7,067 nucleotides of DNA from an uncultured Treponema sp. (lineage in GTDB: Bacteria; Spirochaetota; Spirochaetia; Treponematales; Treponemataceae), in the NCBI GenBank assembly GCA_937901865.1, contig CALDID010000043.1, positions 1 to 7,067 on the forward strand. The letters run 5' to 3'. Shown here piece after piece: positions 1-5,697 of the stretch. The notes below the pieces were generated by a model, which did not search any database, was not told the origin of the DNA, and saw nothing but the letters and a program-made list of their open reading frames with translations. A program made the position numbers and the translations under genes. Every line of letters starts with the position of its first letter. Position 1 is the stretch's first letter.

Positions 1-38
1 GCCGACCTATCGAACGCATAGACATAACTTCTATTCAT
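1..38 (-). CDS. 5' end of an unidentified leftward gene (partial)
   Basis: Read leftward, an ATG at 38-36 opens a frame that stays open to the window edge and begins MNRSYVYAFDRS. A good ribosome binding site, AAGGAG, lies about 8 bases upstream, and an extended -10 promoter lies about 65 bases upstream, so a real gene start is likely. An alternative ATG eight bases further up hits a stop after three codons, which supports the start at 38. Only about 12 residues are visible, too few to name a family. The gene is divergent from the MATE exporter gene. Confidence 0.55.
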   Translation of the reverse strand, partial: MNRSYVYAFDRS

Positions 39-103
39 CTTCTCATCTCCTTTTGACTCTCGAAAACGCCCGTATCGCGCCTATTTTTTTTCTTGATTGC
101 CAC

Positions 104-112
104 ACTATACCA
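104..112 (-). promoter_or_regulatory. Extended -10 promoter element for the leftward gene
   Basis: On the minus strand positions 112-104 read TGGTATAGT, an extended -10 (TGn followed by TATAGT, 5 of 6 to consensus). No good -35 sits 16-18 bases upstream, which is acceptable for an extended -10 promoter. Transcription would start near 97 and give a leader of about 60 bases before the ATG at 38. Confidence 0.45.
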
Positions 113-171
113 TATCTGCAAAAAAAGCACAGCCCCCTTTTGCAATAACAGCGATTTATTTTTCTCGTTTC

Positions 172-199
172 TTGACACACCAGCGCATTTCGTGATACC
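172..199 (+). promoter_or_regulatory. Candidate promoter of the MATE gene
   Basis: Positions 172-177 are a perfect -35 hexamer, TTGACA. Sixteen bases further, 194-199 reads GATACC, a weak -10 (3 of 6). Transcription would begin near 206, giving a leader of about 87 bases that contains the terminator hairpin at 218-263. The same TTGACA-spacer-GATAC arrangement recurs in the palindromic elements near 3245, so this may be a locally tolerated -10 form. Confidence is limited by the poor -10. Confidence 0.35.
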
Positions 200-217
200 G
201 TTTTCCTAGAACGAGCA

Positions 218-263
218 GCCGTGCGGCATAAGTCCAGTTACTTATGTTGCGCGGCTTTTTTTT
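218..263 (+). terminator. Intrinsic terminator hairpin in the MATE leader (possible attenuator)
   Basis: Positions 218-233 pair with 240-255 over 16 consecutive base pairs, including three G-U wobbles, closing a six-base loop (234-239). Eight T residues follow directly at 256-263. This is a textbook rightward intrinsic terminator; the reverse direction lacks a T run. No rightward gene lies upstream in the window (the upstream gene is divergent), and the MATE ribosome binding site follows 19 bases after the T run. The hairpin therefore sits in the 5' leader of the exporter gene. No alternative antiterminator pairing was found by eye, so the regulatory reading is inference. Confidence 0.75.
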
Positions 264-292
264 CGCTCATTTCTTTTTATTCGGAGGAAAAA

Positions 293-1684
293 ATGAAAGA
301 AGATACCCTGTTAGGCACGATGAACGTGAGTAAATTGCTCTTAAAAACGGGCATACCAATGATACTTTCTATGGCATTGCAAGCCGTCTACAACATCGTC
401 GATAGCGCATTCGTGTCGAATATGACAGAGGGCGGCGAACAAGCATTATGCGCGCTCACCCTCGCATTTCCCGTGCAAATCCTGATGGTCGCGCTCGGCA
501 TCGGTACGGGGGTCGGCGTAAACGTCTTTGTATCCCGCACGCTCGGCAGCGGCGACAAGGCAAAAGCCGCGCATATCGCAGGAAACGGCATAGTTCTCGC
601 GCTCATTATTTACGCCGCTTTTTTGCTCTTCGCGCTTTTCGGCGTAAATGCGTATGTTCGCTCTCTCACCGCCGACGCGACCACCGCGCAAATGACCGCC
701 GATTATCTTCATATCTGCTGTGCATACTCGGCAGGCATTGTTTTTTTCTCGATTTTTGAAAAACTACTGCAATCTACAGGATTATCGCTCTATTCGACCA
801 TCGCGCAAGTGTCGGGCGCACTCACAAACATCGTCCTTGACCCCGTGATGATTTACGGATTGTTAGGATTTCCAGCCCTCGCCGTAAAAGGAGCAGCATA
901 CGCCACCGTTATCGGTCAATTCGTGTCGCTTGCCGTCGCACTCGCCCTGCATTGCACCAAAAACCGAGCCATTCGCCTCACGCTCTCGTCTTTCTCCCCG
1001 TCAGCCTCACTTATCCGCGCCATATACGCAATCGGCTTCCCCGCAATCGTCGCGCAAGCCTTAATGTCCGTGATGACCTACGGCTTAAACGTGATTTTCG
1101 CCCAACTCGGCAGCGAACTTGTAACCGCGTATGGATTGTATTACAAAATCCAGCAATTCATTTTGTTTATGGCGTTCGGCTTGAGAGATGCGATTATGCC
1201 CGTCGTCGCGTTCAACTTCGGCAAAAAAGATTTTGCGCGCGTCAATGACGGCATAAAATACGGATTGTTATACACGCTGTTCTTGATGTTCTGCGGCTTA
1301 TTGCTCCTCGAAATCTTCGCCGAACCGTTTGCGTCGCTCTTTTCGCTGTCCAAAAGCACCGAATTGCTCTGCGTGCTTGCTATGCGCATTGTGTCAATCA
1401 GCTTTTTGTTCGCAGGGGCAAACATCGCGCTGCAAGGCGTATTTCAAGCGCTCGGGAACGGCGGCGCGTCGCTCATCATATCGCTTCTCAGACAGCTCGC
1501 CGTCGTACTTCCTGCCGCATACGCGCTCTCTCTCATCGCCAAAGCCACAGGCAACACCGCCGCGGTCTTTTTCGCGTTCCTCATCGCCGAAAGCATTTCG
1601 CTCGCCGCCGCATTCCCGCTCCTCCACCGCACAGGCTTGCATATCCGCCGCGTCTTTAATCTCACAACAAAAAAAGCCGCGTAA
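293..1684 (+). CDS. MATE-family multidrug/Na+ or H+ antiporter
   Basis: A 463-residue inner-membrane exporter of the MATE family (NorM/MepA-like branch), which expels cationic drugs, dyes or metabolites in exchange for Na+ or H+. The protein is hydrophobic throughout with the usual two-bundle, 12-helix layout. Family-typical segments are visible: GIPMILSMALQAVYNIVDS near residues 20-38, LAFPVQILMVALGIGTGVGVN near 56-77 followed by SRTLGSGDKAKA. The second half repeats the pattern (IGFPAIVAQALMSVMTYGLN, then AYGLYYKIQQF and PVVAFNFGKKD). Length matches the family norm (about 450). The ATG at 293 is chosen over an in-frame GTG at 221 because it has GGAGG at 283-287 with a 5-base spacer, and because the 221 start lies inside a terminator stem. 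The stop codon overlaps a C/G-rich inverted-repeat element. The substrate cannot be told from sequence. Confidence 0.92.
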   Translation: MKEDTLLGTMNVSKLLLKTGIPMILSMALQAVYNIVDSAFVSNMTEGGEQALCALTLAFPVQILMVALGIGTGVGVNVFVSRTLGSGDKAKAAHIAGNGIVLALIIYAAFLLFALFGVNAYVRSLTADATTAQMTADYLHICCAYSAGIVFFSIFEKLLQSTGLSLYSTIAQVSGALTNIVLDPVMIYGLLGFPALAVKGAAYATVIGQFVSLAVALALHCTKNRAIRLTLSSFSPSASLIRAIYAIGFPAIVAQALMSVMTYGLNVIFAQLGSELVTAYGLYYKIQQFILFMAFGLRDAIMPVVAFNFGKKDFARVNDGIKYGLLYTLFLMFCGLLLLEIFAEPFASLFSLSKSTELLCVLAMRIVSISFLFAGANIALQGVFQALGNGGASLIISLLRQLAVVLPAAYALSLIAKATGNTAAVFFAFLIAESISLAAAFPLLHRTGLHIRRVFNLTTKKAA

Positions 1685-1823
1685 CCTCACCCCCAGCCCC
1701 TCTCCTAAAAAGAGAGTGGAGCATATATCGCCGAGAAAACCTTCCCTCTCCTCAATATATCTTTATTCGCCTAGAAAAATATTCCCCCTCGCCTGCTAGG
1801 AGAGGGGGTCAGGGGGTGAGGTT
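1683..1823. repeat. REP/MITE-like element with 24-26 bp terminal inverted repeats
   Basis: The left end (1683-1706) begins AACCTCACCCCC and ends CCCCTCTCCT. The right end (1798-1823), read on the minus strand, begins and ends the same way and differs only by about two bases in the middle. The 91-bp centre holds another CCCTCTCCT at 1744-1752, so the right arm AGGAGAGGG (1798-1806) could pair with either copy. There is no coding capacity for a transposase and no convincing target duplication. The left end includes the last two bases of the MATE TAA stop; the right end lies 11 bases from the mazF stop. It occupies the entire convergent gap and may act as a two-way transcription barrier. C-rich ends of this type occur as dispersed palindromic repeats in unrelated bacteria. 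Confidence 0.75.
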
Positions 1824-1834
1824 CATTCCCGATG

Positions 1835-2161
1835 TCAATCGACAAGCATTTCTCGGATAATTCGTTTCACTTCAAAAATCTCCTCCTGCGAAATCTTCCC
1901 AATTCGTTTCACAAGACGCACTTTGTCAACCGTTCGTATTTGGTCAAGCACAATCCACGCCGTTTTTCCCGCAAACATCATTTCAATTCGCGTCGGATAT
2001 GCGTGAGATTTCGTCGTCATCGGCGCAATCATTACCGTATCGATGTTGTGATTCATCTCATCAGGTGAAATCACAAGGCACGGGCGCGTTTTCTGTATCT
2101 CATGTCCAACTGTCGGGTCAAGATTCACCAAATACACATTGTATTGATTCACCATTCCCAT
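1835..2161 (-). CDS. mazF: MazF/PemK-type mRNA interferase toxin
   Basis: A 108-residue ribosome-independent endoribonuclease toxin of the MazF/PemK family, which cleaves mRNA at short specific sequences and is neutralised by the antitoxin encoded just upstream. Family hallmarks are in order: YLVNLDPTVGHEIQ (10-23), KTRPCLVISPD (24-34) with the catalytic-type Arg26, IAPMTTK (45-51) with the conserved Thr, and the C-terminal LDQIRTVDKVRL (72-83). All key residues appear intact, so the toxin should be active; its cleavage sequence cannot be predicted. The ATG at 2161 is preferred to the one at 2155 because GGAGG at 2173-2169 is 7 bases away. It overlaps the antitoxin gene by 13 bases, which suggests translational coupling. 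Confidence 0.93.
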   Translation of the reverse strand: MGMVNQYNVYLVNLDPTVGHEIQKTRPCLVISPDEMNHNIDTVMIAPMTTKSHAYPTRIEMMFAGKTAWIVLDQIRTVDKVRLVKRIGKISQEEIFEVKRIIREMLVD

Positions 2162-2391
2162 TCAAATGCCTCCGAACACGGCATATCATCAAGCGTATCG
2201 TCCTTGTTTTCGTGCATACTGCAGAACGCTTCCGCCCACCCTGCACGCGCCTTTTTCTTTTCGCCCGTCAACAAAATACCGCCGTCCGTAATCTCCATAT
2301 CGACGCTCTCTTTTGTCAAAAAACGCTCAAAAACAAACTTAGGGAGCGTAATTCCATACCCGTTCCCCGTCGCCGACACCGAAACCATCAT
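2149..2391 (-). CDS. mazE: MazE-type AbrB/SpoVT-fold antitoxin
   Basis: An 80-residue antitoxin. The N-terminal half (about 3-45) fits the AbrB/MazE swapped-hairpin DNA-binding fold: SATGNGYGITLPK, then VDMEITDGGILLTGEKKK. The motif RAGWAEAF (about 49-56) and the acidic tail ending FEWEW are typical of MazE-like antitoxins that use a disordered, acidic C terminus to wrap and block MazF. The protein probably also binds palindromic operator DNA and represses its own operon. Two adjacent ATGs (2391 and 2388) are possible starts; GGAGG at 2402-2398 is 6 or 9 bases away, so either works. It overlaps mazF by 13 bases and follows the DUF6261-like gene after 14 bases. Confidence 0.85.
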   Translation of the reverse strand: MMVSVSATGNGYGITLPKFVFERFLTKESVDMEITDGGILLTGEKKKARAGWAEAFCSMHENKDDTLDDMPCSEAFEWEW

Positions 2392-2405
2392 CTTTTTCCT
2401 CCTTA

Positions 2406-3164
2406 TTATACCGCCCCGTTTTCTTCCGCCGCAGGATTTTCCTGTACTTGCTCCGTCGGCGCAGATTCGGCAGGCAAACCGCGCGCGCGCCGCTGGATTG
2501 AATCATTCATCTTCGTGATTTCCGCCTCCGCTTTCGCCGCAAAATCGCCGTACACCGCACTATTCGACATCGCCATTGCCGTCAGATACGGAACGAACTT
2601 GTCATTTATCAAACTCAACATCGGCTTTTTCAGAGAAGTCGCACTTTCTGCGCGCGTGGTGTTCGCCGCCGTCAGCTCATCGCTCGCCGCATTAAATTCG
2701 TCCTGCGCAGAACGAAGCGACGCCACATATTCCGCCACGCCCTCCAGCTCCGCAATCGCCGACGCCATATCCTCCGCGCCCATATCCTTCAAAAAACTTT
2801 CGATAAGAGAACTTTCTGACGCATAGCTTTCGCTCGTAATTCCCTTGTATTTCGCCGCGATAGCCGCAACCTTTTGCGCCGCCGCTTTCTTCGTCGCCAG
2901 CGGAATCGCCTGATAGCCTGCAATCAGCGCAAACAATAACTTGATAATCTCATCGCGCTTGTTGTCCAGAGCCTCCAATTTTGATGTCGCCTTGCTGCTC
3001 TTAATCGAAGTCGTCATTCTCACGGAAAAATCTTCCGCCTCGCTCATTACGCCGCGCAAATACACATCGTTCGACAGCTCCTCATACAACTTGTACAAAC
3101 GAATCAACACCGCTACCAGCGTATCCAATTCCGTAACCCGAATATTCACTCGAATTCTTTTCAA
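2406..3164 (-). CDS. Helical protein resembling DUF6261, first gene of the mazEF cluster
   Basis: A 252-residue protein with no recognised catalytic motif. It is almost entirely predicted helix and rich in Ala, Glu, Ser and Lys, with no signal peptide or membrane segment. The pattern DNKRDEIIKLLFALIAGY (about 68-85), then AAAQKVAAIAAKYKGI, and a further helical pair with LRSAQDEFN (about 152-160) resembles DUF6261 proteins of Bacteroidales and some spirochaetes, whose function is unknown. The last 20 residues form a Pro/Glu-rich tail that is probably disordered. The start is a TTG at 3164, chosen because GGAGGG at 3175-3170 sits 5 bases upstream; no ATG lies nearby in frame. Only 14 bases separate its stop from the antitoxin gene, so the three are probably co-transcribed. 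Family assignment is from pattern memory. Confidence 0.75.
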   Translation of the reverse strand: MKRIRVNIRVTELDTLVAVLIRLYKLYEELSNDVYLRGVMSEAEDFSVRMTTSIKSSKATSKLEALDNKRDEIIKLLFALIAGYQAIPLATKKAAAQKVAAIAAKYKGITSESYASESSLIESFLKDMGAEDMASAIAELEGVAEYVASLRSAQDEFNAASDELTAANTTRAESATSLKKPMLSLINDKFVPYLTAMAMSNSAVYGDFAAKAEAEITKMNDSIQRRARGLPAESAPTEQVQENPAAEENGAV

Positions 3165-3178
3165 AACGTCCCTCCGTT

Positions 3179-3208
3179 GTTATATAGTAAAAATATTTTT
3201 TCTGACAA
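3179..3208 (-). promoter_or_regulatory. Candidate promoter of the DUF6261-mazEF operon
   Basis: On the minus strand 3208-3203 reads TTGTCA (5 of 6 to -35) and, after 18 bases, 3184-3179 reads TATAAC (5 of 6 to -10). The start site would fall near 3172, at or inside the ribosome binding site (3175-3170), which is awkward. Using the overlapping TATATA (3186-3181) with a 16-base spacer moves it only slightly upstream. The -35 is part of the first REP-like palindrome. A more distal promoter remains possible. Confidence 0.3.
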
Positions 3209-3271
3209 GGGACTTCAGTCCCTTGATACATTTTCCCTCTTCTTGACAAAGGGCTTAAGCCCCTTGATACA
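3204..3271. repeat. Two REP-like palindromic elements 41 bp apart
   Basis: Copy 1 (3204-3230) and copy 2 (3245-3271) share the layout TGACAA, a GGG...CCC palindrome, then CTTGATACA. In copy 1 the palindrome is AAGGGACT-TC-AGTCCCTT (3207-3224), perfect in its 8-bp arms. In copy 2 the core GGGCTTAAGCCC (3251-3262) is a perfect 12-bp palindrome. Equivalent positions are 41 bp apart (GATACA at 3225 and 3266). Neither is followed by a T run in either direction, so terminators are unlikely. On the plus strand each also looks like a weak promoter (TTGACA or CTGACA, 17 bases, GATACA). Confidence 0.65.
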
Positions 3272-3307
3272 TACAATTATTCAATTACTCTCTAAATAAA
3301 ACCCCTT

Positions 3308-3527
3308 GATATACAGTATATCTTCTTTCTTTTCCGTTTACAAGCCCAATTACACGATATATCTTTCTTCTTTTACTCTAAAGCACCAACATACACCGTA
3401 TATTCTCGTTCTTTGCACCAATTCTGCACAGATACACAGTATATCTTTAATCCAGATTTCAGAATTACTGACATACATCGTGTATGTTGCTTCTCCGAAT
3501 GATTTTCGCGGTGATACAAAATATATT
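3308..3527. repeat. Array of six 15-bp near-palindromes at exact 41-bp spacing
   Basis: The copies are GATATACAGTATATC (3308-3322, a perfect odd palindrome), ATTACACGATATATC (3349-3363), CATACACCGTATATT (3390-3404), GATACACAGTATATC (3431-3445), CATACATCGTGTATG (3472-3486) and GATACAAAATATATT (3513-3527). Their centres are 3315, 3356, 3397, 3438, 3479 and 3520, each exactly 41 bp from the next. The 26-bp stretches between them are mostly unrelated, though several begin T/C-rich. The array fills the gene-free stretch between the AAA-ATPase-like gene (stop at 3536) and the two REP-like elements. The spacing is not a multiple of three, so no reading frame explains it. Degeneracy and short length argue against CRISPR. 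Confidence 0.8.
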
Positions 3528-3535
3528 TTGCTCAC

Positions 3536-5113
3536 TCATTCTCTATTCTCTTTCCAACCAAGCAATCCTTTTGCGTCGCTGGAGAAAACAAGCGCAACTT
3601 TGTGCATTTTCTTTCCGCTCACCACAAAGCGCGAAGCATATCCGTTATCGTCAATCTGCGCCAATGCTTCCGCTGCCACGTCGTCAAAAGCGCGGTTTCT
3701 GTCCATTTTCAGCTCGAAGATATACACGTTATCATTCGCACTTACCACCACGTCGCTCCGTCCCGCCACGCTTTGCAACTCCGAAACAACACGATAGCCC
3801 GACAATCGAAAGAGCAAATGCGTAACCGATTCATAGTAGTTTTCGCACATTTCCTTTTTTACCACCGTCGGCAAATCGGCAATAGCGGCTTGGATAAACG
3901 AAAGCACTTTATCGGTTTCCCCTGCTCTAAGCGCGGCACACATATTTTCTATTGCAAGACCGAGGTCATCATCAACGACATTCACGAACTTTTTGAGCAC
4001 GACCGTCAAAAATCCCTCCTCAATCTCTCTGTTCGGGAAATCAAGGGTATACAAACGAGATGTTTTTTCAAAGTCCTTTATCGTCAGATAGCCGCTTTGA
4101 TAGATAACAGGGAGCATATTTTTGCTGTCAGGGTCATAATTTTTGAACTGGTCTTCTTTCGCCTTGCGTCCGTTGATGACGTTTACAAGCGACAGCGGCT
4201 GATTCTGGAGCGTCTTCACCAAAAATGACGGCGTACCGCTTTCAAACCAGTATGAGCCGAAATCAGTTGAGTAAAAGCATTTCAACAAGCAAAACGGATT
4301 GTAAACGCCCTCAACATTGTGGGTAAAATGATAGCCGTCGTACATTTCGGCAAGTTTTTTCTTTGTTTCGTCAATAGAAAGCTCCTGTTCGTCGGCAAGG
4401 GCGGCGATTTCAGCCGAAAAATACTCGTTCAACTCCGTTTCTGAAATGCCGCAGAGCGAGGAATAGCGTTTTACAAGGCTGATGTCGTTGAGTTGATTGA
4501 GTCCGCTGAAAATATTGATGTGGCTGACTTTCGTGATACCCGTGATAAACAAAAAGCGGATATAACGGTCAAAATCTTTGAGCGGGCTGTAAAAATTGCG
4601 CAGAATTTCGCGGTTCTGCTCTTCGTATTCGCTATAAAGCGCGTCTAAAATGGGTTTGTCGTACTCGTCGATGAGAATGACAACTTGTTTTCCCGTTTTT
4701 TTGTGCAGTTCTGAAATCAAATTGCCCAATTGAATAGCAGGATTTTCGGACGTTTTTTGAATATCATATTGTTCTTCATTCAACTTGAGTATAAAGTCAA
4801 GCATTGATAACAGTTTTTCGCTCGATTCATACGAACCCATACCAAAACTGATTTTGATAACGGGGAACTGCGTCCAATCGTGCTCGAGTTGTTCCATTGC
4901 AAGCCCAGAAAACAGCTCTTTCTTGCCGAGAAAATATGCTTCAAAGGTGGAAAGAAGCAGACTTTTTCCGAATCGGCGCGGTCGGCTCAAGAAATAAGGC
5001 GTACTCGATTGACAAAGCTCGTAAATGAGCGGCGTTTTATCAACGTAGAGATAATTTCCGTTGCGTAGTTTTTCAAAATCCTGAATGCCAATCGGCAAAA
5101 ATCGCTCTTCCAT
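3536..5113 (-). CDS. AAA-ATPase-like protein with C-terminal PD-(D/E)XK nuclease-like domain
   Basis: A 525-residue cytosolic protein of the AAA-ATPase_like plus PDDEXK_9 architecture, a family often present in many copies in Bacteroidetes, Treponema and Clostridia and of uncertain role. The N-terminal ATPase part shows the family opening LPIGIQDFEKLR, the P-loop RPRRFGKSLLLS (Gly49, Lys50, Ser51) and the Walker B-like ILIDEYDKPI (about 146-155). The C-terminal domain keeps the nuclease signature GRSDVVV (Asp454), FELK (Glu467, Lys469) and ALAQI (Gln486), so both active sites look intact. The ATG at 5113 is preferred to an in-frame GTG at 5128. Neither has a ribosome binding site, but a TATAAT box sits so close to the ATG that a leaderless mRNA is likely. 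It lies 51 bp after the GNAT gene and its stop abuts the 41-bp array. Confidence 0.88.
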   Translation of the reverse strand: MEERFLPIGIQDFEKLRNGNYLYVDKTPLIYELCQSSTPYFLSRPRRFGKSLLLSTFEAYFLGKKELFSGLAMEQLEHDWTQFPVIKISFGMGSYESSEKLLSMLDFILKLNEEQYDIQKTSENPAIQLGNLISELHKKTGKQVVILIDEYDKPILDALYSEYEEQNREILRNFYSPLKDFDRYIRFLFITGITKVSHINIFSGLNQLNDISLVKRYSSLCGISETELNEYFSAEIAALADEQELSIDETKKKLAEMYDGYHFTHNVEGVYNPFCLLKCFYSTDFGSYWFESGTPSFLVKTLQNQPLSLVNVINGRKAKEDQFKNYDPDSKNMLPVIYQSGYLTIKDFEKTSRLYTLDFPNREIEEGFLTVVLKKFVNVVDDDLGLAIENMCAALRAGETDKVLSFIQAAIADLPTVVKKEMCENYYESVTHLLFRLSGYRVVSELQSVAGRSDVVVSANDNVYIFELKMDRNRAFDDVAAEALAQIDDNGYASRFVVSGKKMHKVALVFSSDAKGLLGWKENRE

Positions 5114-5119
5114 ACTGTG

Positions 5120-5148
5120 ATTATACACTATTCACGAGATTTTTGCTA
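5120..5148 (-). promoter_or_regulatory. Promoter with consensus -10 giving a probable leaderless mRNA
   Basis: On the minus strand 5125-5120 is a perfect -10 hexamer, TATAAT. Seventeen bases upstream, 5148-5143 reads TAGCAA, a weak -35 (3 of 6). Only six bases separate the -10 from the ATG at 5113, so transcription should start at or next to the start codon. This explains why no Shine-Dalgarno sequence is visible. Confidence 0.5.
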
Positions 5149-5164
5149 TTTTTACCGCGCGATT

Positions 5165-5668
5165 TTAAAACAAAATCCTCATCTGAAGCCACACTACCCC
5201 GCCGTGCGTTGAATTGGAAACGCCCTCGCTTTTAAAGCCGAATTTCTCGTAGAATGTGCGGAGTTTTTCCTTGCAGGTGAGGACGATTCCCTTGCGACCG
5301 TCGCACTTCGTGTCGGCGATGACGCGCTCCATGACACGCGATGCAAATCCCTTATGCTGGAAAGCGGGAGCAGTGTCCACACCGAAAATCATCTGCCAGT
5401 CGCCGTTTTCGTCATGAAGCGAAGGATTGTCGTACATCTCGTCGGTCAGGTCTTTTTGGTTCGTTACAAGACCGTTGATGAACGAAACGAGTTCCTTTTC
5501 CGTGCCGTTTTCGTCGCAGTCGAACAAAAGCCAGAAGTGATTCGGGAAGGCGTTCACGCGCTTTTCAAGGGATTCCAGGCTCGCCGCTTCCGCAGCGGGG
5601 AAGCAAAGCGATTCAACTTCGTTCAGTTTTTCCACATCGCCAAGATGTGCGTGTCGGATTTTTGTCAT
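5165..5668 (-). CDS. GNAT-family N-acetyltransferase, AANAT-like
   Basis: A 167-residue single-domain acetyl-CoA-dependent acetyltransferase. It matches the branch related to arylalkylamine (serotonin) N-acetyltransferases: the start IRHAHLGDVEKLNEVESLCFP (from residue 4), SFINGLV (62-68), TDEMYDNPSLHDENGDWQMI (75-94), the acetyl-CoA pyrophosphate-binding loop FQHKGFASRVM (103-113), IVLTCKEKLRTFYEKFGF (128-145) and HGGVVWLQM (155-163). Substrates of bacterial members are mostly unknown, and polyamine or aryl-amine acetylation is only a guess. The ATG at 5668 has no strong ribosome binding site of its own. It overlaps by four bases the stop of a 10-codon ORF that has one. No own promoter was identified; a terminator lies 65 bp upstream. 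Confidence 0.87.
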   Translation of the reverse strand: MTKIRHAHLGDVEKLNEVESLCFPAAEAASLESLEKRVNAFPNHFWLLFDCDENGTEKELVSFINGLVTNQKDLTDEMYDNPSLHDENGDWQMIFGVDTAPAFQHKGFASRVMERVIADTKCDGRKGIVLTCKEKLRTFYEKFGFKSEGVSNSTHGGVVWLQMRILF

Positions 5669-5697
5669 AACTTGCCCTTACGGTCTGAAAGTGCCAT
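5665..5697 (-). CDS. Possible 10-codon leader ORF coupled to the GNAT gene
   Basis: An ATG at 5697 opens MALSDRKGKL followed by TGA (5667-5665). That stop overlaps the GNAT start as ATGA. The short ORF has a clear ribosome binding site (AAAGGAAG about five bases upstream), whereas the GNAT start has only a weak GGG. This layout suits translational coupling by termination-reinitiation. It could also be a chance ORF or a remnant of an older N terminus in another frame. Confidence 0.35.
   Translation of the reverse strand: MALSDRKGKL

Noticed and set aside
221..292. Upstream GTG start for the MATE gene adding 24 residues
   Set aside because: The added stretch lies within the terminator stem and its T run, lacks a ribosome binding site, and is not family-like. 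The ATG at 293 has GGAGG at the right distance.
1999..2826. Rightward 275-codon open frame antisense to mazF, mazE and the DUF6261-like gene
   Set aside because: The opposite strand encodes recognisable proteins with good ribosome binding sites. This frame gives a Ser/Arg-rich product with no recognisable domain.
3308..3527. CRISPR array (repeat plus spacer at 41-bp period)
   Set aside because: The shared unit is only 15 bp and matches between copies at about 9-13 positions, whereas CRISPR repeats are 23 bp or more and nearly identical. No cas gene is present.
3517..3530. Perfect 14-bp palindrome CAAAATATATTTTG as terminator of the ATPase/nuclease-like gene
   Set aside because: It is entirely A/T apart from its ends, has no loop and no following T run on the minus strand, so a stable terminator hairpin is unlikely.
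3306..3797. Rightward 163-codon open frame across the array
   Set aside because: It runs antisense into the 3' end of the ATPase/nuclease-like gene, has low-complexity sequence and no ribosome binding site. The 41-bp period shifts frame at every repeat.
1835..5668. Integron cassette array (toxin-antitoxin, hypothetical and acetyltransferase genes)
   Set aside because: No attC-type sites with GTTRRRY/RYYYAAC ends were found between genes, no integrase gene is seen, and the genes have operon-like spacing.
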